Source: DATBLY01 sp036555125 (GTDB taxonomy: Bacteria > Actinomycetota > UBA4738 > HRBIN12). Taken from it: a stretch of 21,188 bases of DNA. The translations under genes and the position numbers were made by a program. The DNA lies in contig DATBLY010000059.1 of NCBI GenBank assembly GCA_036555125.1, positions 1 to 21,188 on the forward strand, given 5' to 3'. Below, piece after piece: positions 1 through 7,705 of this stretch (within the stretch, counting starts at the first letter, position 1; each line of letters starts with the position of its first letter). Under the pieces are notes generated by a model. That model made no database searches. It was not told the DNA's origin and saw only the letters and a program-made list of their open reading frames with translations.

Positions 1-261
1 CGGCGCTCGCCCGGGCCGGAACCGAGCGCACCGCCCTGTAGACGGGCCTGCGGTAGACGTCGTAGGAGGAGTACCGCCCGCGTCCGATGCGCGCACGGGC
101 GCCCGGACCTACCCTTCGGGAGCGACCACGGGCGCCGGCCGGGTGACCGGCTCCGGCGGGAACCGAGTCGGGAAGCCGATCGAAGGGTCGGCCCATCCGG
201 CGGGCGCCCCGGTCGTCCACGTCGAGTTGGGTGCCCACCCGTGCTCGGCTACCCGAAGCGG
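1..261. other. left-edge region, no supportable gene
   Basis: This stretch lies beyond the groEL 3' hairpin. Several frames stay open, but that is expected at this GC content and none gives a recognisable protein. The plus frame beginning at base 3 reads twelve GC3-rich codons to a TAG at 39-41, which could be the tail of a plus-strand gene starting outside the window, but this is too short to judge. A minus-strand frame ending at 109 gives a Pro/Trp-rich C-terminus, but its only in-frame start lies deep inside groEL. A small GNRA-type hairpin (5-bp stem, GTGA loop) is at 138-151. I see nothing else. Confidence 0.4.
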
Positions 262-289
262 AACGGGCCGGGCGAGAGCCCGGCCCGTT
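262..289 (-). terminator. groEL 3' stem-loop, likely terminator
   Basis: This is a perfect 12-bp inverted repeat (262-273 with 278-289) around a 4-nt loop, starting 22 nt after the groEL stop codon. The stem is almost pure GC with an AA/TT end. There is no good T-run on the minus side, as is common for terminators of high-GC actinomycetes. The symmetry means it could also stop transcription coming from the left edge. Confidence 0.75.
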
Positions 290-311
290 TCGATTCCGCG
301 TTCCGATCCGC

Positions 312-1934
<1,623 letters not shown>

Positions 1935-1961
1935 GGCTCCTCCTTCGGTCGTTCAGATGGA

Positions 1962-1996
1962 ACGGGGCCCGGCGCGCACGCGCGCTCGAGCCCCGT
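1962..1996 (-). other. groES-groEL intergenic stem-loop
   Basis: The 77-nt spacer between the two chaperonin genes contains a long hairpin. The outer stem is 7 bp (1962-1968 with 1990-1996) and an inner 5-bp GC stem (1972-1976 with 1981-1985) has a 4-nt loop. It sits just upstream of the groEL ribosome-binding site. It could be an mRNA-processing or stability element, or a partial terminator that sets the GroES:GroEL ratio. It has no T-run. The function is inferred only from position. Confidence 0.5.
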
Positions 1997-2011
1997 CCCG
2001 ACGCTTGGGTG

Positions 2012-2320
2012 CTACTTCTTGTTGACGACGGCGAGCACGTCTCGGGCCGACAGGATCAGGTACTCCTCGCCCTCGACCTTCACCTCGGTGCCGCCGTACT
2101 TCGAGTAGATCACGGTGTCGCCGACCTTCACGTCGACCGGGATCCGCCTCTCGCCGTCCTCGTCCCAACGGCCCTCGCCCACGGCCACGACGGTGCCCTC
2201 CTGGGGCTTCTCCTTCGCGGTGTCGGGGATCACGAGACCCGACGAGGTCATCTCGTCACCCTCGTTCGCGTGGACCACGATGCGGTCCTCGAGCGGCTTC
2301 AGGCTGAAGTCCTTCGCCAT
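2012..2320 (-). CDS. groS: co-chaperonin GroES (Hsp10), 102 aa
   Basis: This is the heptameric lid of the GroEL chamber. The sequence is full length for the family. The N-terminal LKPLEDRIVV strand (7-16), the mobile loop with its GroEL-binding hydrophobic patch GLVIPDT (28-34) and the C-terminal DVLAVV strand are all present. The ATG is at 2318-2320, with a GAGGAGG Shine-Dalgarno 8 nt upstream. It is the first gene of the operon and lies directly behind the promoter and CIRCE operator, so it is expected to be repressed by HrcA and induced by protein-folding stress. groEL follows after a 77-nt spacer holding a stem-loop. Nothing in the protein itself is unusual. Confidence 0.98.
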   Translation of the reverse strand: MAKDFSLKPLEDRIVVHANEGDEMTSSGLVIPDTAKEKPQEGTVVAVGEGRWDEDGERRIPVDVKVGDTVIYSKYGGTEVKVEGEEYLILSARDVLAVVNKK

Positions 2321-2339
2321 GCTGGTTGCCCTCCTCGCG

Positions 2340-2366
2340 TTAGCACTCGGCCTGCTTGAGTGCTAA
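2340..2366 (-). promoter_or_regulatory. CIRCE operator (HrcA-binding inverted repeat)
   Basis: TTAGCACTC, nine bases, GAGTGCTAA: an exact match to the CIRCE consensus. It lies between the groES -10 element and the groES Shine-Dalgarno, so it would be at the transcription start and in the mRNA leader. CIRCE is the binding site of the heat-shock repressor HrcA. hrcA itself is not in this window. Confidence 0.97.
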
Positions 2367-2367
2367 C

Positions 2368-2396
2368 AGGATAACGACGAGAGTGCCAAGGGTCAA
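2368..2396 (-). promoter_or_regulatory. groESL promoter (-35 TTGACC, -10 TATCCT)
   Basis: On the minus strand TTGACC (2391-2396) is followed after exactly 17 nt by TATCCT (2368-2373), a good housekeeping-sigma promoter, with CIRCE immediately downstream. The spacer contains a further TTGGCACTC (2381-2389), one base different from the left arm of CIRCE and in the same orientation, which may be an extra repressor half-site. Confidence 0.85.
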
Positions 2397-2415
2397 CGCG
2401 CGGCCGGGCGGCCGG

Positions 2416-2868
2416 CTACCGTCCGCGGGCCACACGCCCGAACGCGTCGCCGTGCACCGACAGGGCGTACAGGATCAGCCCGTTCAGGGCCAGGCCGATC
2501 AGCCCGCTCGTCCCGCCGCGACCGAACGTGAGCAGGGCGGACGCCACGCCGAGGGCCGCCAGCACGAGCCCGAGGGTCCGGCCGGCTCGGATCTGCAGCA
2601 GGATCAGCACGCCCGTCAGGCCCTGGAGCCCGCCGATCGCGAACGAGACGACCCCGACGATCGACAGGAGCTGGCGCGTCGCCTCGTCGATCTTGAGGTC
2701 GTCGCCCCAGGCGAGGATCGCCACGCCGGCGAGCACGCTGAAGGCGCCCGAGATCAGCAACAGGACGGCCGACGCCGTCACGAGGCCGGGGCGACGGCGT
2801 GGTCCGGCCGCCGGGACCAGATCGGTCCACCGGATCGGCTCCGAGGGCGGGGGTGGGAGCGCGGACAT
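2416..2868 (-). CDS. hypothetical small integral membrane protein, 150 aa
   Basis: I do not recognise a named family. The protein has a Pro-rich cytoplasmic-looking N-terminus (PPPP at 5-8, a short Trp-containing segment, then RRR at 24-26). Four hydrophobic segments follow at about 29-54, 67-92, 98-116 and 122-138, rich in Gly, Ala, Leu and Val. A short basic C-terminus ends the protein. The start chosen is the ATG at 2866-2868, directly after a GGGGGAG tract. The longer frame upstream is Arg-rich and runs through a structured spacer, so it is probably not translated. It stops 20 nt before the groES -35 box and is not part of the heat-shock operon. Similar small multi-pass proteins with unknown roles are common in actinomycetes. 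Confidence 0.75.
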   Translation of the reverse strand: MSALPPPPSEPIRWTDLVPAAGPRRRPGLVTASAVLLLISGAFSVLAGVAILAWGDDLKIDEATRQLLSIVGVVSFAIGGLQGLTGVLILLQIRAGRTLGLVLAALGVASALLTFGRGGTSGLIGLALNGLILYALSVHGDAFGRVARGR

Positions 2869-2925
2869 CTCCCCCAGGTATCGGCAGGCGGCGGCTCCGA
2901 CCCGAGCCCGGTCGCGGGCGGGCCT

Positions 2926-2972
2926 CGCTCCGTCCACAGGCAGGTGAACATCCTGTGACGAAGGACGGAGCG
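2926..2972. repeat. inverted repeat / nested stem-loop
   Basis: A perfect 10-bp inverted repeat (2926-2935 with 2963-2972) encloses a second 5-bp stem (2936-2940 with 2952-2956) and a six-base bulge. It is the first of three stem-loops in the spacer between the membrane-protein gene and the small plus-strand gene. The role is unknown: it could be a leader structure, an operator or a small RNA. Confidence 0.5.
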
Positions 2973-3034
2973 CTTTGACGGACGGCGCGGTCGCCCCGAG
3001 CATGGGAGACGTACCGGTTGGACCGATCGACCCT

Positions 3035-3065
3035 GGCCGTGACGAGCGATCCGAGCGTCACGGCC
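3035..3065. repeat. perfect 10-bp inverted repeat, 11-nt loop
   Basis: GGCCGTGACG at 3035-3044 pairs perfectly with 3056-3065 across 11 bases. It lies about 50 nt upstream of the start of the small plus-strand gene at 3118. It could fold in RNA of either strand or serve as a dyad operator. No T-run follows, so a terminator is less likely. Confidence 0.5.
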
Positions 3066-3072
3066 TCCGTGT

Positions 3073-3088
3073 TCCGCCGCCCGGCGGA
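3073..3088. repeat. short hairpin upstream of small ORF
   Basis: A 6-bp stem (3073-3078 with 3083-3088) with a GCCC loop lies 12 nt before the AGGAGG at 3101-3106. It is weak alone, but is the third inverted repeat within about 160 nt. Confidence 0.35.
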
Positions 3089-3117
3089 CCAGACCGAAGA
3101 GCAGGAGGTGGTCGACC

Positions 3118-3357
3118 ATGAACATGGGCGTCGCGTGGGGCGAGCGCTACGAGGACGTGTGGGGGCAGGGAAGCGAGCGACGCCGTCCACGGAGGGCGAC
3201 CCGGCTCGTCGGGGCGGCCGTCGCTTCGGCCTCGGTCTTCCGAGCGCTGCTGCGTAGGCCGGACGGCGGAACCGTCGTGGTCCTCGTCCCGCGGGTCGCG
3301 GCGGCCCCCGGCCGCGACGCGATCGTGATCGACGATCAGCTCCGCGACGCGAGCTGA
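3118..3357 (+). CDS. possible small hypothetical protein, 79 aa
   Basis: Support for this plus-strand gene comes from a clear AGGAGG at 3101-3106, 11 nt before the ATG, and from about nine in ten codons ending in G or C, as in the neighbouring genes. It occupies a region where no other gene can be placed. The protein has an acidic/aromatic start with two Trp, an Arg-rich stretch at about 21-28, an Ala/Val-rich middle and a C-terminal part with a VVVLVP strand and an acidic tail. There is no transmembrane segment and I recognise no family. Its spacer carries several inverted repeats that may form a structured leader. A spurious ORF cannot be excluded. Confidence 0.45.
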   Translation: MNMGVAWGERYEDVWGQGSERRRPRRATRLVGAAVASASVFRALLRRPDGGTVVVLVPRVAAAPGRDAIVIDDQLRDAS

Positions 3358-3374
3358 CGCGATCGGGCGGATCG

Positions 3375-3412
3375 GGGTCCGCCGGCCCACACCCCTCCGG
3401 ACCGGCGGGCCC
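3375..3412. terminator. convergent stem-loop between small ORF and epimerase gene
   Basis: An 11-bp stem (3375-3385 with 3402-3412, one G-T pair) with a 16-nt loop lies between the stop of the plus-strand small gene (3357) and the stop of the minus-strand epimerase gene (3419). The wobble is allowed only in plus-strand RNA, where it favours terminating the small gene. There is no T-tract. Confidence 0.4.
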
Positions 3413-3418
3413 TTCCCG

Positions 3419-4363
3419 TCAGATCCCCTTCAGGTAGGCGACCGTCTCGGCGAGGCCGTCCTCGAGGTGCGTCCAGGGCTTCCATGCGATCGCGCTCGCG
3501 GCGGCCGAGATGTCGAGGGCGATCCGCCTGAGCTCACCCGGCGGGAGCGGGCCGCGCTCGGGCTCGCGGTCGAAGCCGATGATGTCGGCGAGCAACCGGT
3601 ACAGGTGGTTCACGCTCGTCTCGAGGCCGGTGCCGACGTTCACGAGCTTGCCGGAGCCGCGCTCGACCGCCTGCACGAACGCGTGGACCGTGTCGTCGAT
3701 GAACACGTAGTCGCGCGTCTGGTTCCCGTCCCCGAAGATCGTCGGCGTCTCGCCGGCGAGCATCTTGGCCGAGAAGATCGAGATCACGCCCGCCTCGCCG
3801 TAGGGGTCCTGCCGCGGCCCGTAGACGTTGCCGAGCGCGAGCGCCGTGTAGTCCAGGCCCCGGTAGCGTTGGTAGAAGCCCAGGTAGTCGACCGAGACCT
3901 TCTTCGAGATGCCGTACGGCGAGGTCGGGTGCGACCCCTGGGCGCTGGTCTCCTTCGCCGGGATCCGCTTCGGCTCCCCGTACAGCGTGCCGCCGCTCGC
4001 CGCGTAGATCACCTTGCGGACGCCGGAGCGGATGGAGCACTCCAGGACGTTGAGCAGGCCCATCACGTTGATCGAGGCGTCCTTCACCGGGTCCTCGAGC
4101 GAGGGCCGCACGCCGGACTGCGCCGCGAGATGGAACACGATCTCCGGGCGATGGCGTTCGAAGAGCGGCTGTAGCCCCTCCGCGCGCACGTCCATGTTGA
4201 AGAACGTGAACTCCTTGCCGTAGCCGCGCGCCTCCGCGAGGTTCGCGATGCGCCCCGTCTCGAGGTCGTCCACGCTGACCACGCGGTATCCCTCCGCCAG
4301 GAGGCGGTCGGCGAGATGCGAGGCGATGAACCCGGCGCCCCCGGTCACCAGGACGGTCGTCAC
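3419..4363 (-). CDS. NAD-dependent sugar-nucleotide epimerase/dehydratase, 314 aa
   Basis: This is an extended short-chain dehydrogenase of the GalE / dTDP-glucose dehydratase type, probably interconverting an NDP-sugar for surface polysaccharide. Visible signs are the Rossmann motif TGGAGFIA (7-14), the acidic VDD (31-33) that binds the NAD ribose, HLAAQ (78-82), the active-site Ser of ASGG (S123), and the catalytic Tyr-x-x-x-Lys (Y150, K154). A GNVYGPR motif follows, and the C-terminal half has the usual substrate domain. It looks more like UDP-glucose 4-epimerase relatives than dTDP-glucose dehydratase, but the substrate cannot be read from the sequence. The start is a GTG at 4361-4363, overlapping the tsaD stop by 4 nt (GTGA). 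Longer in-frame starts would run into tsaD. It is the last gene of the eleven-gene overlapping run. Confidence 0.9.
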   Translation of the reverse strand: MTTVLVTGGAGFIASHLADRLLAEGYRVVSVDDLETGRIANLAEARGYGKEFTFFNMDVRAEGLQPLFERHRPEIVFHLAAQSGVRPSLEDPVKDASINVMGLLNVLECSIRSGVRKVIYAASGGTLYGEPKRIPAKETSAQGSHPTSPYGISKKVSVDYLGFYQRYRGLDYTALALGNVYGPRQDPYGEAGVISIFSAKMLAGETPTIFGDGNQTRDYVFIDDTVHAFVQAVERGSGKLVNVGTGLETSVNHLYRLLADIIGFDREPERGPLPPGELRRIALDISAAASAIAWKPWTHLEDGLAETVAYLKGI

Positions 4364-5370
4364 GACGCCAACCTTAGGTTGGGATCGGCCCCGATGTCGA
4401 ACGAGGTCCGTTCTCCCCGAGCGAGTCTCGCGGCTCCGACGCACGCGATCATCGCGGCGTTGTCGGTGCACAGATCGAGCGGCGGGAAGAGCACGTGGAT
4501 GCCGGCCGCCGCGCCGTCGGCCTCCATCCGCTCACGCAGGCGGGTGTTCGCCACGACCCCGCCGCCGAGCAGCACCGTGCCCACGCCTCGCTCCGTCGCC
4601 GCCCGCAGCGTCTTGGACACCTGGACGTCGACGATCGCCTCTTGGAAGCTCGCCGCCAGATCCGCGGCGTCGATCTCATGCCCGGCGGCGCGCTCCGCCT
4701 TCACGTGGCGCAGCACGGCCGTCTTCAACCCGCTCATCGAGAAGTCCAGGTCGCCGGAGTCCTCCATCGCGCGCGGGAACCGGATCGCGTCCGGGTCGCC
4801 ATCGCGCGCCAGCCGGTCGAGCAGCGGGCCGCCCGGGAAACCGAGGCCGAGCAGGCGCGCCACCTTGTCGAACGCCTCCCCCGCCGCGTCGTCCAGCGTC
4901 TGCCCCAGGACCTCGTGCCGGTGCATCTGCGGGATGTGCACGATCATCGTGTGCCCACCGGACACGATCAGGGCGATGTACGGCGGGTCGGGCCGCCCGT
5001 GGACCAGGAAGTTCGCCCAGACGTGACCCTCGAGGTGGTTCACCCCGATCAGGGGTGCGCCGGTGGCGAGGGACACGGCCTTGGCGGCCGCCATCCCCAC
5101 GAGCAGCGCCCCGACCAAACCCGGACCCACCGTCACGGCGACCCCGTCCACGTCGCCGAAGCCGGACAGGCCGCCGGCGAGGAGAGCGTCCTCCAGCAGC
5201 GGGTTCAGCGCCTCGACGTGGGCGCGCGCGGCGACCTCGGGCACCACCCCCCCGAACCGCTCATGCAGGTGTGCCTGGGCGGCGATCAGGTTCGCGCGGA
5301 CCGCGTAGCCGTCCTCCACGATCGCGACGGCCGTCTCATCGCACGAGGTCTCGATGCCGAGGGTGATCAC
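4360..5370 (-). CDS. tsaD: tRNA threonylcarbamoyladenosine transferase TsaD, 336 aa
   Basis: TsaD is the Kae1/Gcp/YgjD-type catalytic subunit that moves the threonylcarbamoyl group from TC-AMP onto A37 of ANN-decoding tRNAs, working with TsaB and TsaE in the cytoplasm. The family marks are the N-terminal LGIETSCDET (4-13), the metal-binding NHLEGH (H112 and H116), SGGHT at 137-141, the GEAFDK segment, and a late TDN aspartate at about 303 that completes the metal site. The length matches the family. The GTG start at 5368-5370 overlaps the rimI stop by 4 nt, and the protein then begins directly with the conserved strand; the longer upstream frame is Arg-rich noise. tsaE and tsaB lie just upstream, so the three t6A transfer proteins are made together. 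Confidence 0.97.
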   Translation of the reverse strand: MITLGIETSCDETAVAIVEDGYAVRANLIAAQAHLHERFGGVVPEVAARAHVEALNPLLEDALLAGGLSGFGDVDGVAVTVGPGLVGALLVGMAAAKAVSLATGAPLIGVNHLEGHVWANFLVHGRPDPPYIALIVSGGHTMIVHIPQMHRHEVLGQTLDDAAGEAFDKVARLLGLGFPGGPLLDRLARDGDPDAIRFPRAMEDSGDLDFSMSGLKTAVLRHVKAERAAGHEIDAADLAASFQEAIVDVQVSKTLRAATERGVGTVLLGGGVVANTRLRERMEADGAAAGIHVLFPPLDLCTDNAAMIACVGAARLARGERTSFDIGADPNLRLAS

Positions 5371-5918
5371 CTCGGCCGCACGCCCTCGGGCAGCTCGTCC
5401 GCGATCGCTCGCAGGCGGGCAGCGTAGGCGCGCGTCCGGACGTCGTCGGTCCACATGATCAACGCGTCCTCGTTCAGCTCCTGGTAGTAGTTCCGCCGGA
5501 TCCCGACCGGGCGGAAGCCGAACCGCCCGTACATCCGCTGCGCGCCCCAGTTCGAGACCCGCACCTCGAGGGACACGGCGCGCGCGCCCATCGAGATGCC
5601 CCCGTGCAACAGCTCGAGCAGCAGCCGGGAGCCCACCTTCCGGCGGTGCTGGTTCGGATCCACCGCGATGTTCGTCACGTGCGCCTCATCGCCGTAGCAG
5701 ATCAGCCCCCCGTATCCCACGACCTCGCGGTCGACACGCGCCACGAGGTAGCAGCGGTTCGCGGGGTCGGTCATCTCGGCGATGAACAGGTTCGGCGACC
5801 ATGGGCGCGCGTAGACCTGCCGTTCGATGACCATGACGCCGCGCAGGTGACGGCGGCGCATCCGGGTCACCTCGAGCCTAGGCGCCTCTGGCTCGCTGAT
5901 CCCAAGCGATCTCCGCAT
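5367..5918 (-). CDS. rimI: GNAT acetyltransferase RimI, 183 aa
   Basis: This is the acetyl-CoA-dependent N-alpha acetyltransferase named for ribosomal protein S18. The GNAT fold is evident: the acetyl-CoA loop HRRKVGS (91-97) after the VDPNQ strand, the LEVRVSN segment (118-123) with the general-base-type Glu, and the Tyr at 130 in the MYGRFGF motif, followed by the RRNYY segment (141-145). The ATG at 5916-5918 has a GAGG tract about 6 nt upstream and overlaps tsaB by 41 nt. An alternative GTG at 5868-5870 would give a shorter protein without the first 16 residues. The C-terminus extends about 25 residues beyond the conserved domain and is Arg/Ala-rich. The gene sits between tsaB and tsaD, a common actinobacterial arrangement. 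Confidence 0.93.
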   Translation of the reverse strand: MRRSLGISEPEAPRLEVTRMRRRHLRGVMVIERQVYARPWSPNLFIAEMTDPANRCYLVARVDREVVGYGGLICYGDEAHVTNIAVDPNQHRRKVGSRLLLELLHGGISMGARAVSLEVRVSNWGAQRMYGRFGFRPVGIRRNYYQELNEDALIMWTDDVRTRAYAARLRAIADELPEGVRPR

Positions 5919-6579
5919 CCGACTTCCTCAGGTACAGGGGGACGACATCGAAGGGACGATCGAACTCCTCGCGCAGGAACCGGGGCGCGGCGAGCTCGAC
6001 CAGGGCCGCGGCGTCGGGATGGGCCACCGACGGCGAGGCGAACTCGATCTGGCTCCCCAGCTGTTCGATCTCACGCCGGTACAGGATGGCACCGTTGCCC
6101 ACGCACAGCACCTCGCCGGGGAGGGCGCCCAGGTCGGCCACCAGGTGGTCCACGGGACCGACGGCGTGCTCGGTCTCGCGCATCACGCCCCCGGGGATGG
6201 ACCGGTAGAGCGACCAGAAGACCTCCTTCCGCCGCGCATCGATCACGGCCGCGATCCGCCGCGGCGTGTACCGCACGCTGTAGGCGAGCGCGTCGAGGCT
6301 GGTGATCCCCACGATCGGGAGCATGAGCACCTGGGCGAGCGTCTTCGCGGTCTCGACCCCGACCCGCAGGCCCGTGAACAGGCCGGGCCCGATCCCCACG
6401 GCGACACCCCCGATCCGGGACACGTCGAGGCCAGTGAACCGGAGCAATGCCTCCAGGGCCGGGGTGACCGACTCCTGGCGGGCCGCGCCCGCGATCCGGA
6501 TCGAGCCGAGCACCTCGGTGTCGCTCCCCAGGGCGACCGAGGTCTGGGGCGTCGAGGTGTCGATCCCGACGACGATCAT
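5878..6579 (-). CDS. tsaB: tRNA t6A biosynthesis protein TsaB, 233 aa
   Basis: TsaB is the ASKHA-fold partner (YeaZ) that forms a heterodimer with TsaD for t6A37 formation. It lacks the metal site of TsaD and acts as a scaffold. The sequence shows the N-terminal GIDTST strand (5-10), the family motif GPGLFTGLRVG (64-74) and the later DARRKEVFW segment. The length is normal. The ATG at 6577-6579 overlaps the tsaE stop by 4 nt (ATGA). The stop at 5878 lies inside rimI. The open frame continues upstream for another 700 nt, but that part is an Arg/Gly-rich shadow of tsaE and the glycosylase gene. Confidence 0.95.
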   Translation of the reverse strand: MIVVGIDTSTPQTSVALGSDTEVLGSIRIAGAARQESVTPALEALLRFTGLDVSRIGGVAVGIGPGLFTGLRVGVETAKTLAQVLMLPIVGITSLDALAYSVRYTPRRIAAVIDARRKEVFWSLYRSIPGGVMRETEHAVGPVDHLVADLGALPGEVLCVGNGAILYRREIEQLGSQIEFASPSVAHPDAAALVELAAPRFLREEFDRPFDVVPLYLRKSDAEIAWDQRARGA

Positions 6580-7073
6580 CCGCTCGCCGCCCACGCCGCG
6601 ACGCCGAGCTCGAGCCGCTCCCACCGCTCGGCCCAGCCGGGACCGACGGCCGACAGGACGATCCGCCGCGCATCGGAGCCGGGGTCGGGCTCGGTGAGCT
6701 CCACCTGCAGGCGCTCGGACGGCAGCACGGCCCCGACGGCATCGCCCCACTCGACGAGCAGGACCGCCCCGCCCGCCTCCAGCAGCTCGTCGAGGCCGAG
6801 GTCGACCACGTCCTGCACGCGGTCCAGGCGGTAGACGTCCGCATGGATCACGTCGAGGCGACCGCCACCGTACTCCCGCACCAGGGTGAACGTCGGCGAC
6901 GCCACCCGGTCCTCGGACCCCAACCCCTGCGCGACGCCCTGGACCAGGGTCGTCTTGCCGGCCCCCAGCTCGCCGGTGAGGATCGTCGTGTCGCCCGCGC
7001 GGTAGACGTCGGCGAGCGCGCGGCCGATCGCCCGCGTGTCGTCCGCCGTCTCCGACCGGAGCTCGATCGTCAT
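6576..7073 (-). CDS. tsaE: t6A biosynthesis ATPase TsaE, 165 aa
   Basis: TsaE is the P-loop ATPase (YjeE) that binds the TsaB-TsaD heterodimer and powers turnover in t6A tRNA modification. The Walker A motif is GELGAGKTT (34-42). SPTFTLV, which follows about 20 residues later, is the classic TsaE switch region, and the HADVYRL and VEWGD segments of the family are present. The ATG at 7071-7073 shares one base with the stop of the uracil-DNA glycosylase gene (TGATG). The C-terminus is slightly longer than the minimal family size, with an extension rich in Trp and Ala. Translation is probably coupled to the genes on both sides. Confidence 0.96.
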   Translation of the reverse strand: MTIELRSETADDTRAIGRALADVYRAGDTTILTGELGAGKTTLVQGVAQGLGSEDRVASPTFTLVREYGGGRLDVIHADVYRLDRVQDVVDLGLDELLEAGGAVLLVEWGDAVGAVLPSERLQVELTEPDPGSDARRIVLSAVGPGWAERWERLELGVAAWAASG

Positions 7074-7705
7074 CAGAAGAGCCCCAGCTGCTCCTCGGGC
7101 TCGGGAGGAAGGACGATGGTCTCGGGCGTCGGCGGGTGCAGGGTCCGATCGAGCGTCGCGCGGACCAGGCGGAAGTCGTCCTGCAGCTCCTGGAACTGCC
7201 GCGAGCCCTCGCCGCCGCCGTGCAGGATCGCGGCCGGATGGAACGTCGGCACCACCCATCGCCCGTGCCAGGGGAACGTCTGCCCACGCACCCGTGTGAT
7301 CCCCTGCTTGGTGTTCAGGACGAACTTCGTGGCGAAGTTCCCGAGGGTGACGACCACCGACGGTTGGACGATCGAGATCGTCTCCACGAGCCATGGCGTG
7401 CACGCCTCGATCTCGTCCGGGAGCGGATCGCGGTTGCCCGGCGGGCGGCACCGCAGGACGTTCGCGATGTACACGTCCCGGCGCTCGAGGCCGATGCCGT
7501 TCAGCACCTTCGTCAGCAGCTGACCCGCGGCGCCGACGAACGGCTCGCCCTGCTTGTCCTCGTGGAACCCAGGCGCCTCGCCGATCAGCATCACGTCGGC
7601 GTCGGGGGCGCCGACGCCGAAGACGACCTGGGTCCGGGTCTCCGCCAGGCGGCACCGGGTGCAGGTGGACGCCTCGGCGGCGACCTCGGCGAGCGTCCGG
7701 GTCAT
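7073..7705 (-). CDS. family-4 uracil-DNA glycosylase (Fe-S), 210 aa
   Basis: This enzyme removes uracil from DNA, starting base-excision repair of deaminated cytosine. It belongs to the thermostable family-4 group with a [4Fe-4S] cluster. All four cluster cysteines are visible: CTRC (C15, C18), C86 in VLRCRPP and C102 in EACTPW. The glycosylase motif is GEAPGFHEDKQGEPFVG (42-58), and the second active-site motif FHPAAIL is present near residue 160. The length is typical. The ATG at 7703-7705 overlaps the preceding stop by 4 nt. Deaminated cytosines are a particular risk in a GC-rich genome. Its place between a peptidase gene and tsaE has no obvious functional link. Confidence 0.95.
   Translation of the reverse strand: MTRTLAEVAAEASTCTRCRLAETRTQVVFGVGAPDADVMLIGEAPGFHEDKQGEPFVGAAGQLLTKVLNGIGLERRDVYIANVLRCRPPGNRDPLPDEIEACTPWLVETISIVQPSVVVTLGNFATKFVLNTKQGITRVRGQTFPWHGRWVVPTFHPAAILHGGGEGSRQFQELQDDFRLVRATLDRTLHPPTPETIVLPPEPEEQLGLF

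Noticed and set aside
1..41. possible 3' end of a plus-strand gene (ALARAGTERTAL then stop)
   Set aside because: Only twelve codons are in the window; GC3 is suggestive but it cannot be told from chance.
2975..2980. TTGACG as a -35 box for the small plus-strand gene
   Set aside because: No acceptable -10 follows at 16-19 nt; the sequence 20 nt on is CATGGG.
5878..7287. 469-aa fusion-like frame ending in TsaB
   Set aside because: Only the last 233 residues are TsaB. The earlier part is an out-of-frame reading of tsaE and the glycosylase gene, and tsaB has its own ATG in an ATGA overlap.
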